Shown piece by piece: positions 42,897 to 50,887 of a stretch of 64,000 bases of DNA. Positions within the stretch are counted from its first letter, which is position 1. Each line of letters begins with the position of its first letter. A program made the position numbers and the translations under genes. The DNA comes from Streptomyces sp. 1331.2 (lineage in GTDB: Bacteria; Actinomycetota; Actinomycetes; Streptomycetales; Streptomycetaceae): positions 3,847,001-3,911,000 of the forward strand of contig NZ_OBMJ01000001.1 of assembly GCF_900199205.1 (NCBI RefSeq). The letters run 5' to 3'. Below the pieces are notes generated by a model. That model saw only the letters and a program-made list of their open reading frames with translations, was not told the DNA's origin and did not search any database.

Positions 42897-45337
42897 CCCC
42901 TTCGCTTGAGCTCCCAGCCGAGTGCCGCGGCCGTCTGGTCCGGTGACATGCCGCCGGCGTGGAAGTTGTCGATGTGCAGCAGCGGCCCGGCCGGGCCGAA
43001 CTGCCCTGCGCCGGCGGTCCCGTAGGCGCCGGCGGTGGCCGGCACGGGCGCCGGGGCGACGCGCACCGCGGCCGTCAGTGCCGGGGTGTCGGGGACGTCG
43101 ACGAGATCGCGCATGGTGCGGGCGAGTGCGGGCTGCCCGCCCTCGATGCCGCTCACGATGCCGGCGGGAATCCAGCGGCCGATATCGCGCGCCATGACGC
43201 GCGACGGCGAATGGATGCCGAGCGCCTTAGCGATCGGCCCGGGAATCAAATTCTTGGCCCAGCCCATCAGGGTGTCTTTCAGCCATGAGCCCATGGACTT
43301 GATTCCCTCCCACAGGCCGCGCACGACGTCGCGCCCCTTGTCGAGCAGGAGAGAGCCCAGGTTTCCGATTCCGTCCGCTATGCGGCCCGGAAGCCCACGC
43401 ACATAGTCGATCAGGCCCGTTGCCTTATCGACGACTCCGGATTTGATCGAGTCCCAGTGCTTGATGATCAGGCCGACCAAAGTCCAGTTGAGAAAGAAGT
43501 TGACGAGCTGCTGCGGGATCGCCTTTACGAAATCGATGACGGCATTCCAGGCGGTCACTGCTCCCGACTTGATGGAATCCCAGTGTTTGATCAGGAGTCC
43601 GGGGAGCGTGAAATTCATGAAGATGTCGACGAGGAATCCGGCGACGGCCTTAATCTTGGACCAGATCCAATCCCAGGCTGCGGCCGTCGCGTTGCGGATC
43701 GTGTCCCAGTTGGCCACGACGAGCGCGACCAGGGCGACCACGGCGGCGATGATCCAGCCGACCGGGCCCATAGCGAGCACCCAGGCGGCAGCCATCCGGG
43801 CGGCCTGCAGCAGGCTCTGTGTGCCCATGAGGACCCACGACGCGACGACTCGCACCGCGGCGGCGCCGGCCGCGACCCCCTGCGACACCCAACCGGCCAA
43901 GATGCCGACGTTGGTCGCGAGGAAGGTAGCGCCAGAGCGGACCGCGGCGGCCGACTGAGCAGCCCAGCCCGTGACGGTGGTCGCGGTCGTGGTCGCGGCC
44001 TGCACCGCCAGCGATACCAGGGTCGGCAGCATGACAGCCGTGATGACGCCGGCCGCGATTGAGAACGCCGTGCTGTGCTCGCGCACAAACGCCGTTGCCG
44101 TGCCGATCTTGCTGCCGAGCGTGCCGACCCAATCCGCGGCGGCGAGCAGCGCGGGCACAACCTTGGAGCCGAGCACCTCGACGAGGCCCTGCTGCAGTCC
44201 GCGAGTGAACTCGGTAAGGCGGGTGCTCGCGTTGTCGCGCATCGTGTCGCCGGCCTTCGCGGCTGCCCCGTCGACGGCGCCCAGACCGGCGACCGCGGCC
44301 GACGGGTCCATCGAGAAAAGAGCTTTCGATAGGTCCTCGGCCTGAGTTCCCAGAAGTGCGAAAGACAGCTTCGAGCGTTCCGTCGGGTCTTTGACCTGCC
44401 GCAGCCGATCCATGATCTGGTCAAGCGCAGCGTTCGCCGCCGGCCCGCCCTTGTTGAAAGCTGCGGCCATCGCATCGGCATTCAGTCCAAGCGACTTGAG
44501 TCCGTCGGCGGCGCTCCCATCCTTAACTCGGATGTTGAGTTCCTTGAAGGCGTCGGCGACGATATCCGCATCGCGCGCGCCGGCCTGCAAACCCTGCTGG
44601 ATAAGGCCCATGGCTTGCTTGCCATCGATGCCGAGATCCCGGAATTGGGTCGGGTATTCGTTTAGCGTGTCGAGTAGATCCTCGGCTTTGTTGGCGCCGA
44701 GCTGCGTGCCGCGTACGAGAATGTCGAATGCCTCGTCGGCATTCTTCGCCATTCCCGTTTTGAGCATCTGGCCGACAGCGTTCGCGGTCGGGCCGACGTC
44801 CTCGCCCATGATGTCGGCGACCTGCTGCAGCCGGCCGCCAACCTTGGTCAGCTGCTCGGACGTTGCATCGGCCGGTACGAGTCCCTGCTGCCAAAGCCCC
44901 TTCAACGCGTCGTTGGCGGCCTCGACGCTGTCCGTGTAGCCCTTGGAGTAGAGGGCGCCGGCCGCCTTGCCGAGCTCGGCGGCCTGCTGGGGTGAGGCGC
45001 CGACCTTGGCGGCGAGTAGGTCGTTCTGCTTGTCCTGGTCGATCGCCTCGTGCAGGCCGGCCATGACGGCGGCGCCGATCGCGCCACCGATCAGCGCGCC
45101 CTTGACCTTGCCGAGCGCGTCGGCGATGCCGGCGCCGGCCTTGTCGGCGCCGTGCTCGGCCTCGTCGGCGATTCCCTCGGCAAGTTCGCGCCCGGCCTGC
45201 CGGCCGCCGCGCCGGGCCTCGTCCTCGACGACCTGCGCGGTACGGCGGATGCCGGCCTCGACGCGGTGCAGGCCCTGTTCGGCCCCGGAGTCGTCGACGT
45301 CGATCACGGCGAGCAGCTCGCCCACGGTCAGTGCCAC
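42893..45337 (-). CDS. Tail tape measure protein
   Basis: An 814-residue protein, the longest in the tail module. It has a helical N-terminus with a TP901-type tape measure core (ALYSKGYTDSVEAANDALKGLWQQG, LNEYPTQFRDLGIDGKQAMGLIQQGLQAGARDADIVADAFKEL), several hydrophobic helices near 430-560 (VLMGTQSLLQAARMAAAWVLAMGPVGWIIAAVVALVALVV) and repeats of HWDSIKSGAVTAWN near 575-680. It sets tail length and is injected with DNA. The moderate length predicts a tail of roughly 120 nm by the usual 0.15 nm per residue rule. Confidence 0.93.
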   Translation of the reverse strand: MALTVGELLAVIDVDDSGAEQGLHRVEAGIRRTAQVVEDEARRGGRQAGRELAEGIADEAEHGADKAGAGIADALGKVKGALIGGAIGAAVMAGLHEAIDQDKQNDLLAAKVGASPQQAAELGKAAGALYSKGYTDSVEAANDALKGLWQQGLVPADATSEQLTKVGGRLQQVADIMGEDVGPTANAVGQMLKTGMAKNADEAFDILVRGTQLGANKAEDLLDTLNEYPTQFRDLGIDGKQAMGLIQQGLQAGARDADIVADAFKELNIRVKDGSAADGLKSLGLNADAMAAAFNKGGPAANAALDQIMDRLRQVKDPTERSKLSFALLGTQAEDLSKALFSMDPSAAVAGLGAVDGAAAKAGDTMRDNASTRLTEFTRGLQQGLVEVLGSKVVPALLAAADWVGTLGSKIGTATAFVREHSTAFSIAAGVITAVMLPTLVSLAVQAATTTATTVTGWAAQSAAAVRSGATFLATNVGILAGWVSQGVAAGAAAVRVVASWVLMGTQSLLQAARMAAAWVLAMGPVGWIIAAVVALVALVVANWDTIRNATAAAWDWIWSKIKAVAGFLVDIFMNFTLPGLLIKHWDSIKSGAVTAWNAVIDFVKAIPQQLVNFFLNWTLVGLIIKHWDSIKSGVVDKATGLIDYVRGLPGRIADGIGNLGSLLLDKGRDVVRGLWEGIKSMGSWLKDTLMGWAKNLIPGPIAKALGIHSPSRVMARDIGRWIPAGIVSGIEGGQPALARTMRDLVDVPDTPALTAAVRVAPAPVPATAGAYGTAGAGQFGPAGPLLHIDNFHAGGMSPDQTAAALGWELKRRG

Positions 45338-45426
45338 GGCTGCTCACCCCCTCGCCGAGCGCAACCTGCGCCGGATGACTCAAACCAGGGACCGCGTGGT
45401 GTTCGGTCTGATGCAGCCGGTGATGT

Positions 45427-46118
45427 CTACTCGGCGCCCGGTAGTCCGGTTATCGCTGCGATGTCCGCGGGGTCGTCGACGACTCGGGGCGTGCGGGCCC
45501 ATAGCTCCCGGAACCGCGAGTGTTCGTCGAGTCCGCCGAGCAGCACGACGAACCGACGCTCGGTCAGCTGCGCGATCTGCTCGGCGGTCAGGTGGTAGGT
45601 GCGTGCGAGATCGGACTCGACCGCGGCCCAGTGCGTCAGGACCGCCGACCAGAGCCCGCCCGACCCTTGCCCTTCCCGCGCCGAGCTGCCCGGTTCGGGG
45701 TCGGCGCCGGGGCTTTTCCCTCGGCCTTGGCCGCGGACTGCTCGTCGTGCAGCTCGGCCGCGCGTTCCATGGACAGCGAGCCGGGTCGGCGGACGTTGGC
45801 CGCGGTCCAGATCAGCACGATGCCGAGCTGCCGGTCGGTCATGCCGCGCTCGGCCCAGAAGTCGAGGGCGTCCTCGCCCACCAGCGTGCGCAGCATGGTG
45901 CGGACGTCGTCCGGGTTCTCCGAGTGCTGGAGCCGTTCCATCTGCAGCGCGAACATGATCGGCAGCGAGTCGGGCAGGCGGTACTCGCGCCCGTACAGGC
46001 GCAGGACGGCGCCGGCCTGGCGGGTCTGCTCGGCGAAGAACGCGTCGAAGTCCGCGACGTCGACGCGCTCGACCTGGTCGTGCTCGTCGAGGTCGAGCTG
46101 CTCGTCGGGGTGGTTCAC
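45427..46118 (-). CDS. Tail assembly chaperone, GT-type product made by -1 frameshift
   Basis: The second reading frame starts inside the first chaperone gene and ends at 45427. It encodes LWSAVLTHWAAVESDLARTYHLTAEQIAQLTERRFVVLLGGLDEHSRFRELW, a typical T domain. It has no start codon of its own in a sensible place. Joining it to the upstream frame needs a -1 shift in the overlap. GGGAAGGGCAAGGGT at about 45663-45678 is the likely slip site, although no canonical X-XXY-YYZ heptamer is present. The fused product is expected at 5-10 percent of the short form, as in lambda G/GT. Confidence 0.75.
45636..46118 (-). CDS. Tail assembly chaperone, short (G-type) form
   Basis: A 160-residue protein with DEQLDLDEHDQVERVDVADFDAFFAEQTRQAGAVLRLYGREYRLPDSLPIMFALQMERL and a basic, Ala/Gly-rich C-terminus. 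Its place between the tail tube and tape measure genes is the standard position for the chaperone that coats the tape measure protein before tube assembly. GTG 46118 overlaps the stop of the tail tube gene (GTGA). Confidence 0.85.
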   Translation of the reverse strand: MNHPDEQLDLDEHDQVERVDVADFDAFFAEQTRQAGAVLRLYGREYRLPDSLPIMFALQMERLQHSENPDDVRTMLRTLVGEDALDFWAERGMTDRQLGIVLIWTAANVRRPGSLSMERAAELHDEQSAAKAEGKAPAPTPNRAARRGKGKGRAGSGRRS

Positions 46119-46591
46119 GAGCCACCCCCGCTCACGGCTGCCGTGGTGGGCTTGCCGCACCGGGTGATGGTCGCCGACCAACTCGTCTTCTCGTTGACGC
46201 CGCCGCCCTGCTCGCCGGGGGTCACAGTGGCATCCCACACAACCCATGTCGTCTGTGTCCGGTGGCGCCAGCGCACGGGGTTGTGCGAGTCGACGCCGAG
46301 CCGGTTCGCCCACACCGCGTCGATGTAGTGCTGCCCGGGGTCCTGTACGCCGGTCTTGTCGGCGGCGAACTTGCTCTCAAGCTCGATCGTCGCGCCGCGC
46401 TGCATGACGTCCTGGTTGTAGTAGCCCTCATCGTCGAACGAGGTCGTCTCTTCGGTCTCCTCGTTCTCACCGGGGTTGTGGGTGAACGAGGTCAACATGC
46501 CGATGCGCAGCCACGTCTCGGTGGCAGCAGTGATGTCCTGCGCCTCGAAGATCCAGCCTCGTGCGTCGATGGGGCGGGCAGTGGTGGCCAC
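46115..46591 (-). CDS. Major tail (tube) protein
   Basis: A 158-residue protein: ARGWIFEAQDITAATETWLRIGMLTSFTHNPGENEETEETTSFDDEGYYNQDVMQRGATIELESKF, then DATVTPGEQGGGVNEKTSWSATITRCGKPT. The pattern of a short loop with acidic residues followed by QRGAT-like strands matches major tail proteins of actinobacterial siphoviruses, which polymerise into the tail tube. Position between the tail terminator and chaperone genes supports it. The start is GTG 46591. Confidence 0.85.
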   Translation of the reverse strand: MATTARPIDARGWIFEAQDITAATETWLRIGMLTSFTHNPGENEETEETTSFDDEGYYNQDVMQRGATIELESKFAADKTGVQDPGQHYIDAVWANRLGVDSHNPVRWRHRTQTTWVVWDATVTPGEQGGGVNEKTSWSATITRCGKPTTAAVSGGGS

Positions 46592-46601
46592 AAGTCACCT
46601 C

Positions 46602-47018
46602 CTAGGTAGGTCGGTTGGGTCCCTCGATGTCGAGGCGGTAGTTCGTGGTGTGCTCGTGCCGGCCCGTGGTGTCGACGCCGAGCGGGTAGGGGGTCTGCTG
46701 CGCGACGCACAGCACGAGCCACGCGCCGCCTGGCAGCTCGATGCCGGCGAGCCCGTGCAGCGCGGCGTAGATCGCCTCTGCGCGGGCGCGGGAGATGCGG
46801 GGGTCGGCGGTGCCGCGCACCCGGACCTGCAGAGCGCGCTCGTCCCAAGGGTTAGCAGCGTCGGGTTCGCCGGCGCCGTACAGGGAGAGCTGCACCGCTC
46901 GGTCGGGCGCCGGCGGCAGGGTCTCGATGAACGTGTCGCCCGTGGTGCCGGTGGGGTCGTAGGTGAGCAGGCCGGCGGCCTGCAGGTATCGGGCGATGCC
47001 GTCGAGCAGGTCAGCCAC
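46602..47018 (-). CDS. Tail terminator-like (minor capsid) protein
   Basis: A 138-residue protein: MADLLDGIARYLQAAGLLTYDPTGTTGDTFIETLPPAPDRAVQLSLYGAGEPDA, then LQVRVRGTADPRISRARAEAIYAALHGL and ELPGGAWLVLCVAQQTPYPLGVD. It matches the bacteriophage tail terminator/minor capsid family that stops tube growth and joins tail to head. It overlaps the preceding HK97 gp10-like gene by 8 bp. Confidence 0.85.
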   Translation of the reverse strand: MADLLDGIARYLQAAGLLTYDPTGTTGDTFIETLPPAPDRAVQLSLYGAGEPDAANPWDERALQVRVRGTADPRISRARAEAIYAALHGLAGIELPGGAWLVLCVAQQTPYPLGVDTTGRHEHTTNYRLDIEGPNRPT

Positions 47019-47367
47019 GCAGCGCCCGCCGTACTGCCGCGGCGATGATCTGCTCGACCGTCCCGGCCTCTTCGACGAGAGGGCGTTCGAGGTACTTCGC
47101 CGTGCGGCCGGCGTCGTGCCGGGCGTTCATGTCCTCATGCACCCTGGCCGCATACGGGGTGTCGTAGGACACTGCGGCGGTGAGCTGCTCCTCGTCGACG
47201 GACGCGACGCCGGAGCGTTCGAGGGTGCCCTCTTCGATGGGCACGAGCTCGCGGGACCGTTGCAGCACGTGCTCGGCGGCGGCGAGCAGCCCCCGGGCGG
47301 CGCCGGCGCGTTCGGCCCGCAGGACGGCGTCGCCGGTCCACGTGACGCGGGAGCGTTGGGGGCTCAT
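47011..47367 (-). CDS. HK97 gp10-like tail-completion protein
   Basis: A 118-residue protein: SRVTWTGDAVLRAERAGAARGLLAAAEHVLQRSRELVPIEEGTLERSGVASVDEEQLTAAVSYDTPYAARVHEDMNARHDAGRTAKYLERPLVEE. The HxxxxLVPxxxGxLxxS pattern, the YAxxVHE segment and the AKYLERP ending are the usual HK97-gp10/tail-completion features. ATG 47367 overlaps the preceding stop. Confidence 0.88.
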   Translation of the reverse strand: MSPQRSRVTWTGDAVLRAERAGAARGLLAAAEHVLQRSRELVPIEEGTLERSGVASVDEEQLTAAVSYDTPYAARVHEDMNARHDAGRTAKYLERPLVEEAGTVEQIIAAAVRRALRG

Positions 47368-47684
47368 TCGCAACTCACCTCCACATGGGCCGGGACGGGT
47401 AGGCCCGGGGCGTCGACGGTGGCGACGGTGATGGGGGTCGTGATGCGGCCGGATGGCAGGGTGATCCGGGAGCCGGCCGGCACGACGCTGTCGGGGTCGA
47501 GCAGGACCTGCGCCGAGCTGACGACCTGCCGGCCGTCCGGGGCCCGGACGAGCCGCACCGTGTCGGAGACAAGCGCGGGCACGTCTGGCACGGGCGGGCC
47601 GTAGACGGGCCCGTACGCCGAATCCCCGAGGTAGGGCTCGACGGTGATCCGGTGGCGCAGCAGCCACCCCGGTACGCGCCTCAC
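47364..47684 (-). CDS. Head-closure/head-tail joining protein
   Basis: A 106-residue protein (107 if GTG 47687 is used): VPGWLLRHRITVEPYLGDSAYGPVYGPPVPDVPALVSDTVRLVRAPDGRQVVSSAQVLLDPDSVVPAGSRITLP. Compact beta proteins of this kind (SPP1 gp16-like head-closure, HK97 gp7) follow the adaptor in siphovirus head modules. The GTG start at 47684 overlaps the previous gene's stop. Confidence 0.8.
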   Translation of the reverse strand: MRRVPGWLLRHRITVEPYLGDSAYGPVYGPPVPDVPALVSDTVRLVRAPDGRQVVSSAQVLLDPDSVVPAGSRITLPSGRITTPITVATVDAPGLPVPAHVEVSCE

Positions 47685-48070
47685 CACGGGTGCACCCCGT
47701 GCCCGGTGAGTCCGGCCTGCTGCAGCGCGCGGCGGGCCCGCGGCGCCAAGTCGACGGCGCCGCCGGCCGGGCCGGGGCTGCTCGCCGACAGGCTGATCGA
47801 GCCGGCGCTCACGCTCGACCAGCGGGCCGACGCGCCGGTGCCGTCCTCACCCGCGGCGAGCTGATACTCGACCTGCGCACACGCGGCGTCGGCGAGCGCA
47901 GCCGCGTGCAGGGGGTCGGTGGGGGCGCCGGTGGAGTCGACCGGATAGCAGGCGGTGAGCAGCACGGCGTCGACGTCCTCGGACGCGCGGGCGAGCAGCC
48001 GTTCGGCGTCCGCCGGCGCCGGCCGGCCGAGCCAGGCGGCGAGCTGCTCCGGGGTGGCGTAGGTGCCCAC
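47681..48070 (-). CDS. Head-tail adaptor protein
   Basis: A 129-residue protein: TYATPEQLAAWLGRPAPADAERLLARASEDVDAVLLTACYPVDSTGAPTDPLHAAALADAACAQVEYQLAAGEDG, then a C-terminal LAPRARRALQQAGL. The helical N-terminus and the size fit phage Gp15/Gp6-type connector adaptors that dock to the portal. GTG 48070 with GAGGGGG five bases upstream is the preferred start. GTG 48076 is possible. Confidence 0.8.
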   Translation of the reverse strand: MGTYATPEQLAAWLGRPAPADAERLLARASEDVDAVLLTACYPVDSTGAPTDPLHAAALADAACAQVEYQLAAGEDGTGASARWSSVSAGSISLSASSPGPAGGAVDLAPRARRALQQAGLTGHGVHPW

Positions 48071-48081
48071 GGTCACCCCCT

Positions 48082-48336
48082 CTACTTGGCACGGGTGGTG
48101 CGCCCCTTGGACGCGGAAGGGGCCGGCGAGCTGTCGCCCGCCGGCCCCGTGCCGGTGTCCTGCTCGTCCTGGTCGCCGGGGTCGTCGTCCAGCTGCTCGA
48201 CGGTGTAGCCGTGGCGCCGGAAGTACAGCAGCGCGCCGGCGGACAGCTCGTCGGCGGTGGCGCGGCCGGCGGTGAAGTGCAGTCCGGCGATCGTCTCGTC
48301 GTGGTCCCCGTCGGGGGACGTGATCGCGTACATCAC
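48082..48336 (-). CDS. Small acidic phage structural-region protein
   Basis: An 84-residue protein: MMYAITSPDGDHDETIAGLHFTAGRATADELSAGALLYFRRHGYTVEQLDDDPGDQDEQDTG and a Lys/Arg tail. Similar short proteins between the major capsid and adaptor genes occur in many actinophages and have no known role. GTG 48336 overlaps the capsid stop (GTGA), so translation is coupled to capsid protein synthesis. Confidence 0.7.
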   Translation of the reverse strand: MMYAITSPDGDHDETIAGLHFTAGRATADELSAGALLYFRRHGYTVEQLDDDPGDQDEQDTGTGPAGDSSPAPSASKGRTTRAK

Positions 48337-49343
48337 TGCACCTTGATGTTTCGCAGAACCGCGGCGGCCTTGGTCGCCTTGAGCGCGACCGCGACGGGGC
48401 CGAGCTCGACCTCACCAGTCTTGACCGCGCCACTCGTTGAGAAGTCGGGCAGCCACTGCCGCACGATCGCGTTGCCGGTGGTGCTCACGCCGTGGAAACC
48501 GTCGAGGCCCAGCCGGACCGCGTACAGATCGGTAAGGCCCGTGATCGCGGCGCCAGGGCCGGCGCCGTCAACGTCCCTACTCTCGATCGGGATCACGGGG
48601 TTGGAGCTGCCGGCGACCGCGCCCAGGTCAACGAACGGGACGCCGTTGTAGCTCTCGACCGTCTGCCCGAACGCGTTCTCGGTGCGGCTGTAGTAGCCGG
48701 CCCGACGCGCCAGACTGCGCACACGGGCAATGGTCTTCTTGTTGCCGAGCAGGCCCGACGGGGTGCCGTCGAGCAGCCCGAGGAACTCGTCGAGGACGTC
48801 GAGCGCGGCGTGAATCTTGCCCTGATCGGTGCCGAGCGTCGCGCCGGTCCAGTCCAGGGACGCGCCGGCGCCCATCTCGGTGGAGCTTCCAGCGAGCGCG
48901 CGGTCGAGGCCATCGAAACCAGCCTCAGCGCCCGGGGTCGCGATCCGCTTGCCGTTGATCACCTGGTCGGAGAAGAACGCGTTCGCGCTCTTGATCGTCT
49001 GGTCCATCTGGAACGCGACTTCCGCCGTAGCGGCGGGGCCCAGGTTGGCGAGCGTGCGGTCGATCTCGAAGCTACCGCCGAGCGGCGACAGGTCGACCGT
49101 GTACCGCTGCCGCTTGGCCTGCTGCTTGGGGTACTCGGTGCCGATCGGGCGGAACTGCGCGCCGCGCTCTGCCACGAGCCGCGTGTATCCATAGGTGAGG
49201 GTCGCGCCGCCACCAGCGGGGTTCACGACGTTGTCGAAGGTGAGGTTGTCGAGCAGCCACGAGGACTTTCGGAACTCGTCGATCACCTGCATGTCGACGT
49301 CGTCCTGCGCGTTGAGCCGCGCGTCGGCCAGGGTGATAGCCAT
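48333..49343 (-). CDS. Major capsid protein (HK97 fold)
   Basis: A 336-residue capsid protein: MAITLADARLNAQDDVDMQVIDEFRKSSWLLDNLTFDNVVNPAGGGATLTYGYTRLVAERGAQFRPIGTEYPKQQAKRQRYTVDLSPLGGSFEIDRTLANLG, with later KRIATPGAEAGFDGLDRAL and LYAVRLGLDGFHGVSTTG. Spine-helix and P-domain-like segments fit the HK97 fold. There is no long N-terminal delta domain, consistent with the separate scaffold gene upstream. Confidence 0.9.
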   Translation of the reverse strand: MAITLADARLNAQDDVDMQVIDEFRKSSWLLDNLTFDNVVNPAGGGATLTYGYTRLVAERGAQFRPIGTEYPKQQAKRQRYTVDLSPLGGSFEIDRTLANLGPAATAEVAFQMDQTIKSANAFFSDQVINGKRIATPGAEAGFDGLDRALAGSSTEMGAGASLDWTGATLGTDQGKIHAALDVLDEFLGLLDGTPSGLLGNKKTIARVRSLARRAGYYSRTENAFGQTVESYNGVPFVDLGAVAGSSNPVIPIESRDVDGAGPGAAITGLTDLYAVRLGLDGFHGVSTTGNAIVRQWLPDFSTSGAVKTGEVELGPVAVALKATKAAAVLRNIKVQ

Positions 49344-49358
49344 AAGGCGGGTGCCTCC

Positions 49359-50069
49359 TTACTTGGTGAGCCGGGCCGAGATCGCTTCGAGCAGCGACGC
49401 CGGCTGTGGGCGGGTGGTGGGCGCGCCGCGGAACTCGCCGCCGGACCGGACCGGCGCGGTGGTGGCGCGGTAGAGCTCGGGGTCGCTCTCGACAGCGGCC
49501 GTGATCGCGGCCTGCAGCGCCGTGTCGAACTGCGCGTCGCCCGGATCGAGCTGCGCGAGCGCGGCGACGAACGCCCGGGAGTTGAGCAGCCGGTCGGGTC
49601 GGGCGCCGGCGCTCTCGGCCGCCTTGTGCGCGGCGAGCTCGACCCGCGCGGCGCGCAGCTGCTCGCCCAGGTCGGCGAGCTGCCGGTCACGGTCGGCCAC
49701 CTGCGCGGCGAGCTGCGCCGGATCGGGCTCGGTGGCGCCGGCGTCCGGGTTGATCGCCTTGTTGATCGCGTCGAGGGCGGCCTGCAGCTGGTCGCGCTGC
49801 TCGGCCGCCTCGGTGGCCTGGCGCTGCGCGTCGGCGAGCTGCTCGGCGGTCGGGCCGGCCGGGGCCGGCGGGGCGGTGGTCGGGTCGGTCGGGGGCTGCG
49901 CCGGCGGGGCGGCGGGGTCGCCGGTGGGCAGGGTGGCTGGGGTGGGGTCGCCGGGGTGTGGGCCCTCACCAGAGCCGCCCAGGACGGGCCAGATGGGACG
50001 GCCGTCGCGCCGCCGGCCGAGCGCCTGCAGGCCCGTGAATGGATGAATAGGCAGGTCGTATGAATTCAT
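49359..50069 (-). CDS. Phage scaffolding protein
   Basis: A 236-residue protein with a Pro/Thr/Ala-rich N-terminus, a coiled-coil middle (AEQLADAQRQATEAAEQRDQLQAALDAINKAINPD and AQVADRDRQLADLGEQLRAARVELAAHKAAE) and a C-terminal ALQAAITAAVESDPELYRATTAPVRSGGEFRGA. This is the usual layout of scaffold proteins encoded just before the capsid gene. They direct procapsid assembly and are lost on maturation. Confidence 0.85.
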   Translation of the reverse strand: MNSYDLPIHPFTGLQALGRRRDGRPIWPVLGGSGEGPHPGDPTPATLPTGDPAAPPAQPPTDPTTAPPAPAGPTAEQLADAQRQATEAAEQRDQLQAALDAINKAINPDAGATEPDPAQLAAQVADRDRQLADLGEQLRAARVELAAHKAAESAGARPDRLLNSRAFVAALAQLDPGDAQFDTALQAAITAAVESDPELYRATTAPVRSGGEFRGAPTTRPQPASLLEAISARLTK

Positions 50070-50206
50070 AAACGGTTCCCCTGAATTTAGGCGCCGAGCT
50101 GTCGTGGTCGATCCGCCCGGCGTGTTGTTGTGAGACGAATCGAGCTTGCATGTAATGTCGGGTGGGGTTCTGTGTTAACTTTCGGCACTTTGGGAAGGGG
50201 TTGGGG

Positions 50207-50650
50207 ATGGCCGCTTCGGATAAGGCGACAATTGCTGTCGCGGCTATTTCGGCGGGCCTTGCGTTGGTCTCTGCAGTCCTCTGTGCTCTGATTGCGATGA
50301 GGCAGGCTAGGCAAATTGCCGGGGCCCAGACTTTTGATGTCACTAGCGCGCGGTTCAGTGAGTGGCAGAATCATAAGCGTTCCGTATATAGCGAGCTTTC
50401 GCATGCCCTCAATGCGCACATCGAAAATCGAAATAGCTCCACCAGGGCTGTGCTGCTCGATCGAGTGGTTGACGCTCAAATTGTCTCCTACCCTTCCCTG
50501 CGGCCGACCTTGACGAACATTTACGAAAATCCGGATCGGCTCGAACGCGAGAAGGTGAGTGGCATTGGCGGGGAGCTGAATGAGGATGCGGAAATGACGC
50601 CATTCGAGGCAAAGCAGAAGCTAATGAGTCAGCGCGCCGCACAGAGGTAG
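50207..50650 (+). CDS. Small membrane-anchored moron protein
   Basis: A 147-residue protein on the strand opposite the head operon. It has one N-terminal membrane helix (TIAVAAISAGLALVSAVLCALIAM) and a soluble helical region SEWQNHKRSVYSELSHALNAHIENRNSSTRAVLLDRVVDAQIVSYPSLRPTLTNIY. GGGAAGGGG lies 7 bp before ATG 50207. The gene is less GC-rich than its neighbours. Single-pass helical proteins of this type are common as lysogenic-conversion genes. A surface or superinfection-exclusion role is inference. Confidence 0.7.
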   Translation: MAASDKATIAVAAISAGLALVSAVLCALIAMRQARQIAGAQTFDVTSARFSEWQNHKRSVYSELSHALNAHIENRNSSTRAVLLDRVVDAQIVSYPSLRPTLTNIYENPDRLEREKVSGIGGELNEDAEMTPFEAKQKLMSQRAAQR

Positions 50651-50691
50651 CGAATGCTTGGCAGGTTGGCGGCCAAGTGCAGGGCGGCGAC

Positions 50692-50871
50692 TCACTTGTG
50701 CACCGTGCCGCTGCCGCTGTCGACAAAGGAGCGGACGGCGGCATAGCCGCGGACCCACGCCAGCCGCAGCAGGGACTCGCGTGGGTGCGGGCACACGGTG
50801 ACCGGTTGGCCGGCCCGGGCGGCGTCGCGGCCGGCGGTCACTGCACGCACGGCATCGACTCGAAAGCCCAT
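50692..50871 (-). CDS. Rmf/CrpP-like small protein (59 aa)
   Basis: A short minus-strand gene between the moron and the minor capsid gene: RVDAVRAVTAGRDAARAGQPVTVCPHPRESLLRLAWVRGYAAVRSFV. The GRDAARAG, CPHP and LLRLAWVRGY motifs match the Rmf/CrpP fold (ribosome-modulation-factor-like) found in phages and plasmids, with Cys-Pro-x-Pro and a Trp-x-x-Gly motif. Rmf binds ribosomes, and CrpP relatives have other claimed functions. The start is ATG 50871. It is separated by only 17 bp from the minor capsid stop, so belongs to the head operon. Confidence 0.7.
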   Translation of the reverse strand: MGFRVDAVRAVTAGRDAARAGQPVTVCPHPRESLLRLAWVRGYAAVRSFVDSGSGTVHK

Positions 50872-50887
50872 GGCTCACCCCCTGGTG

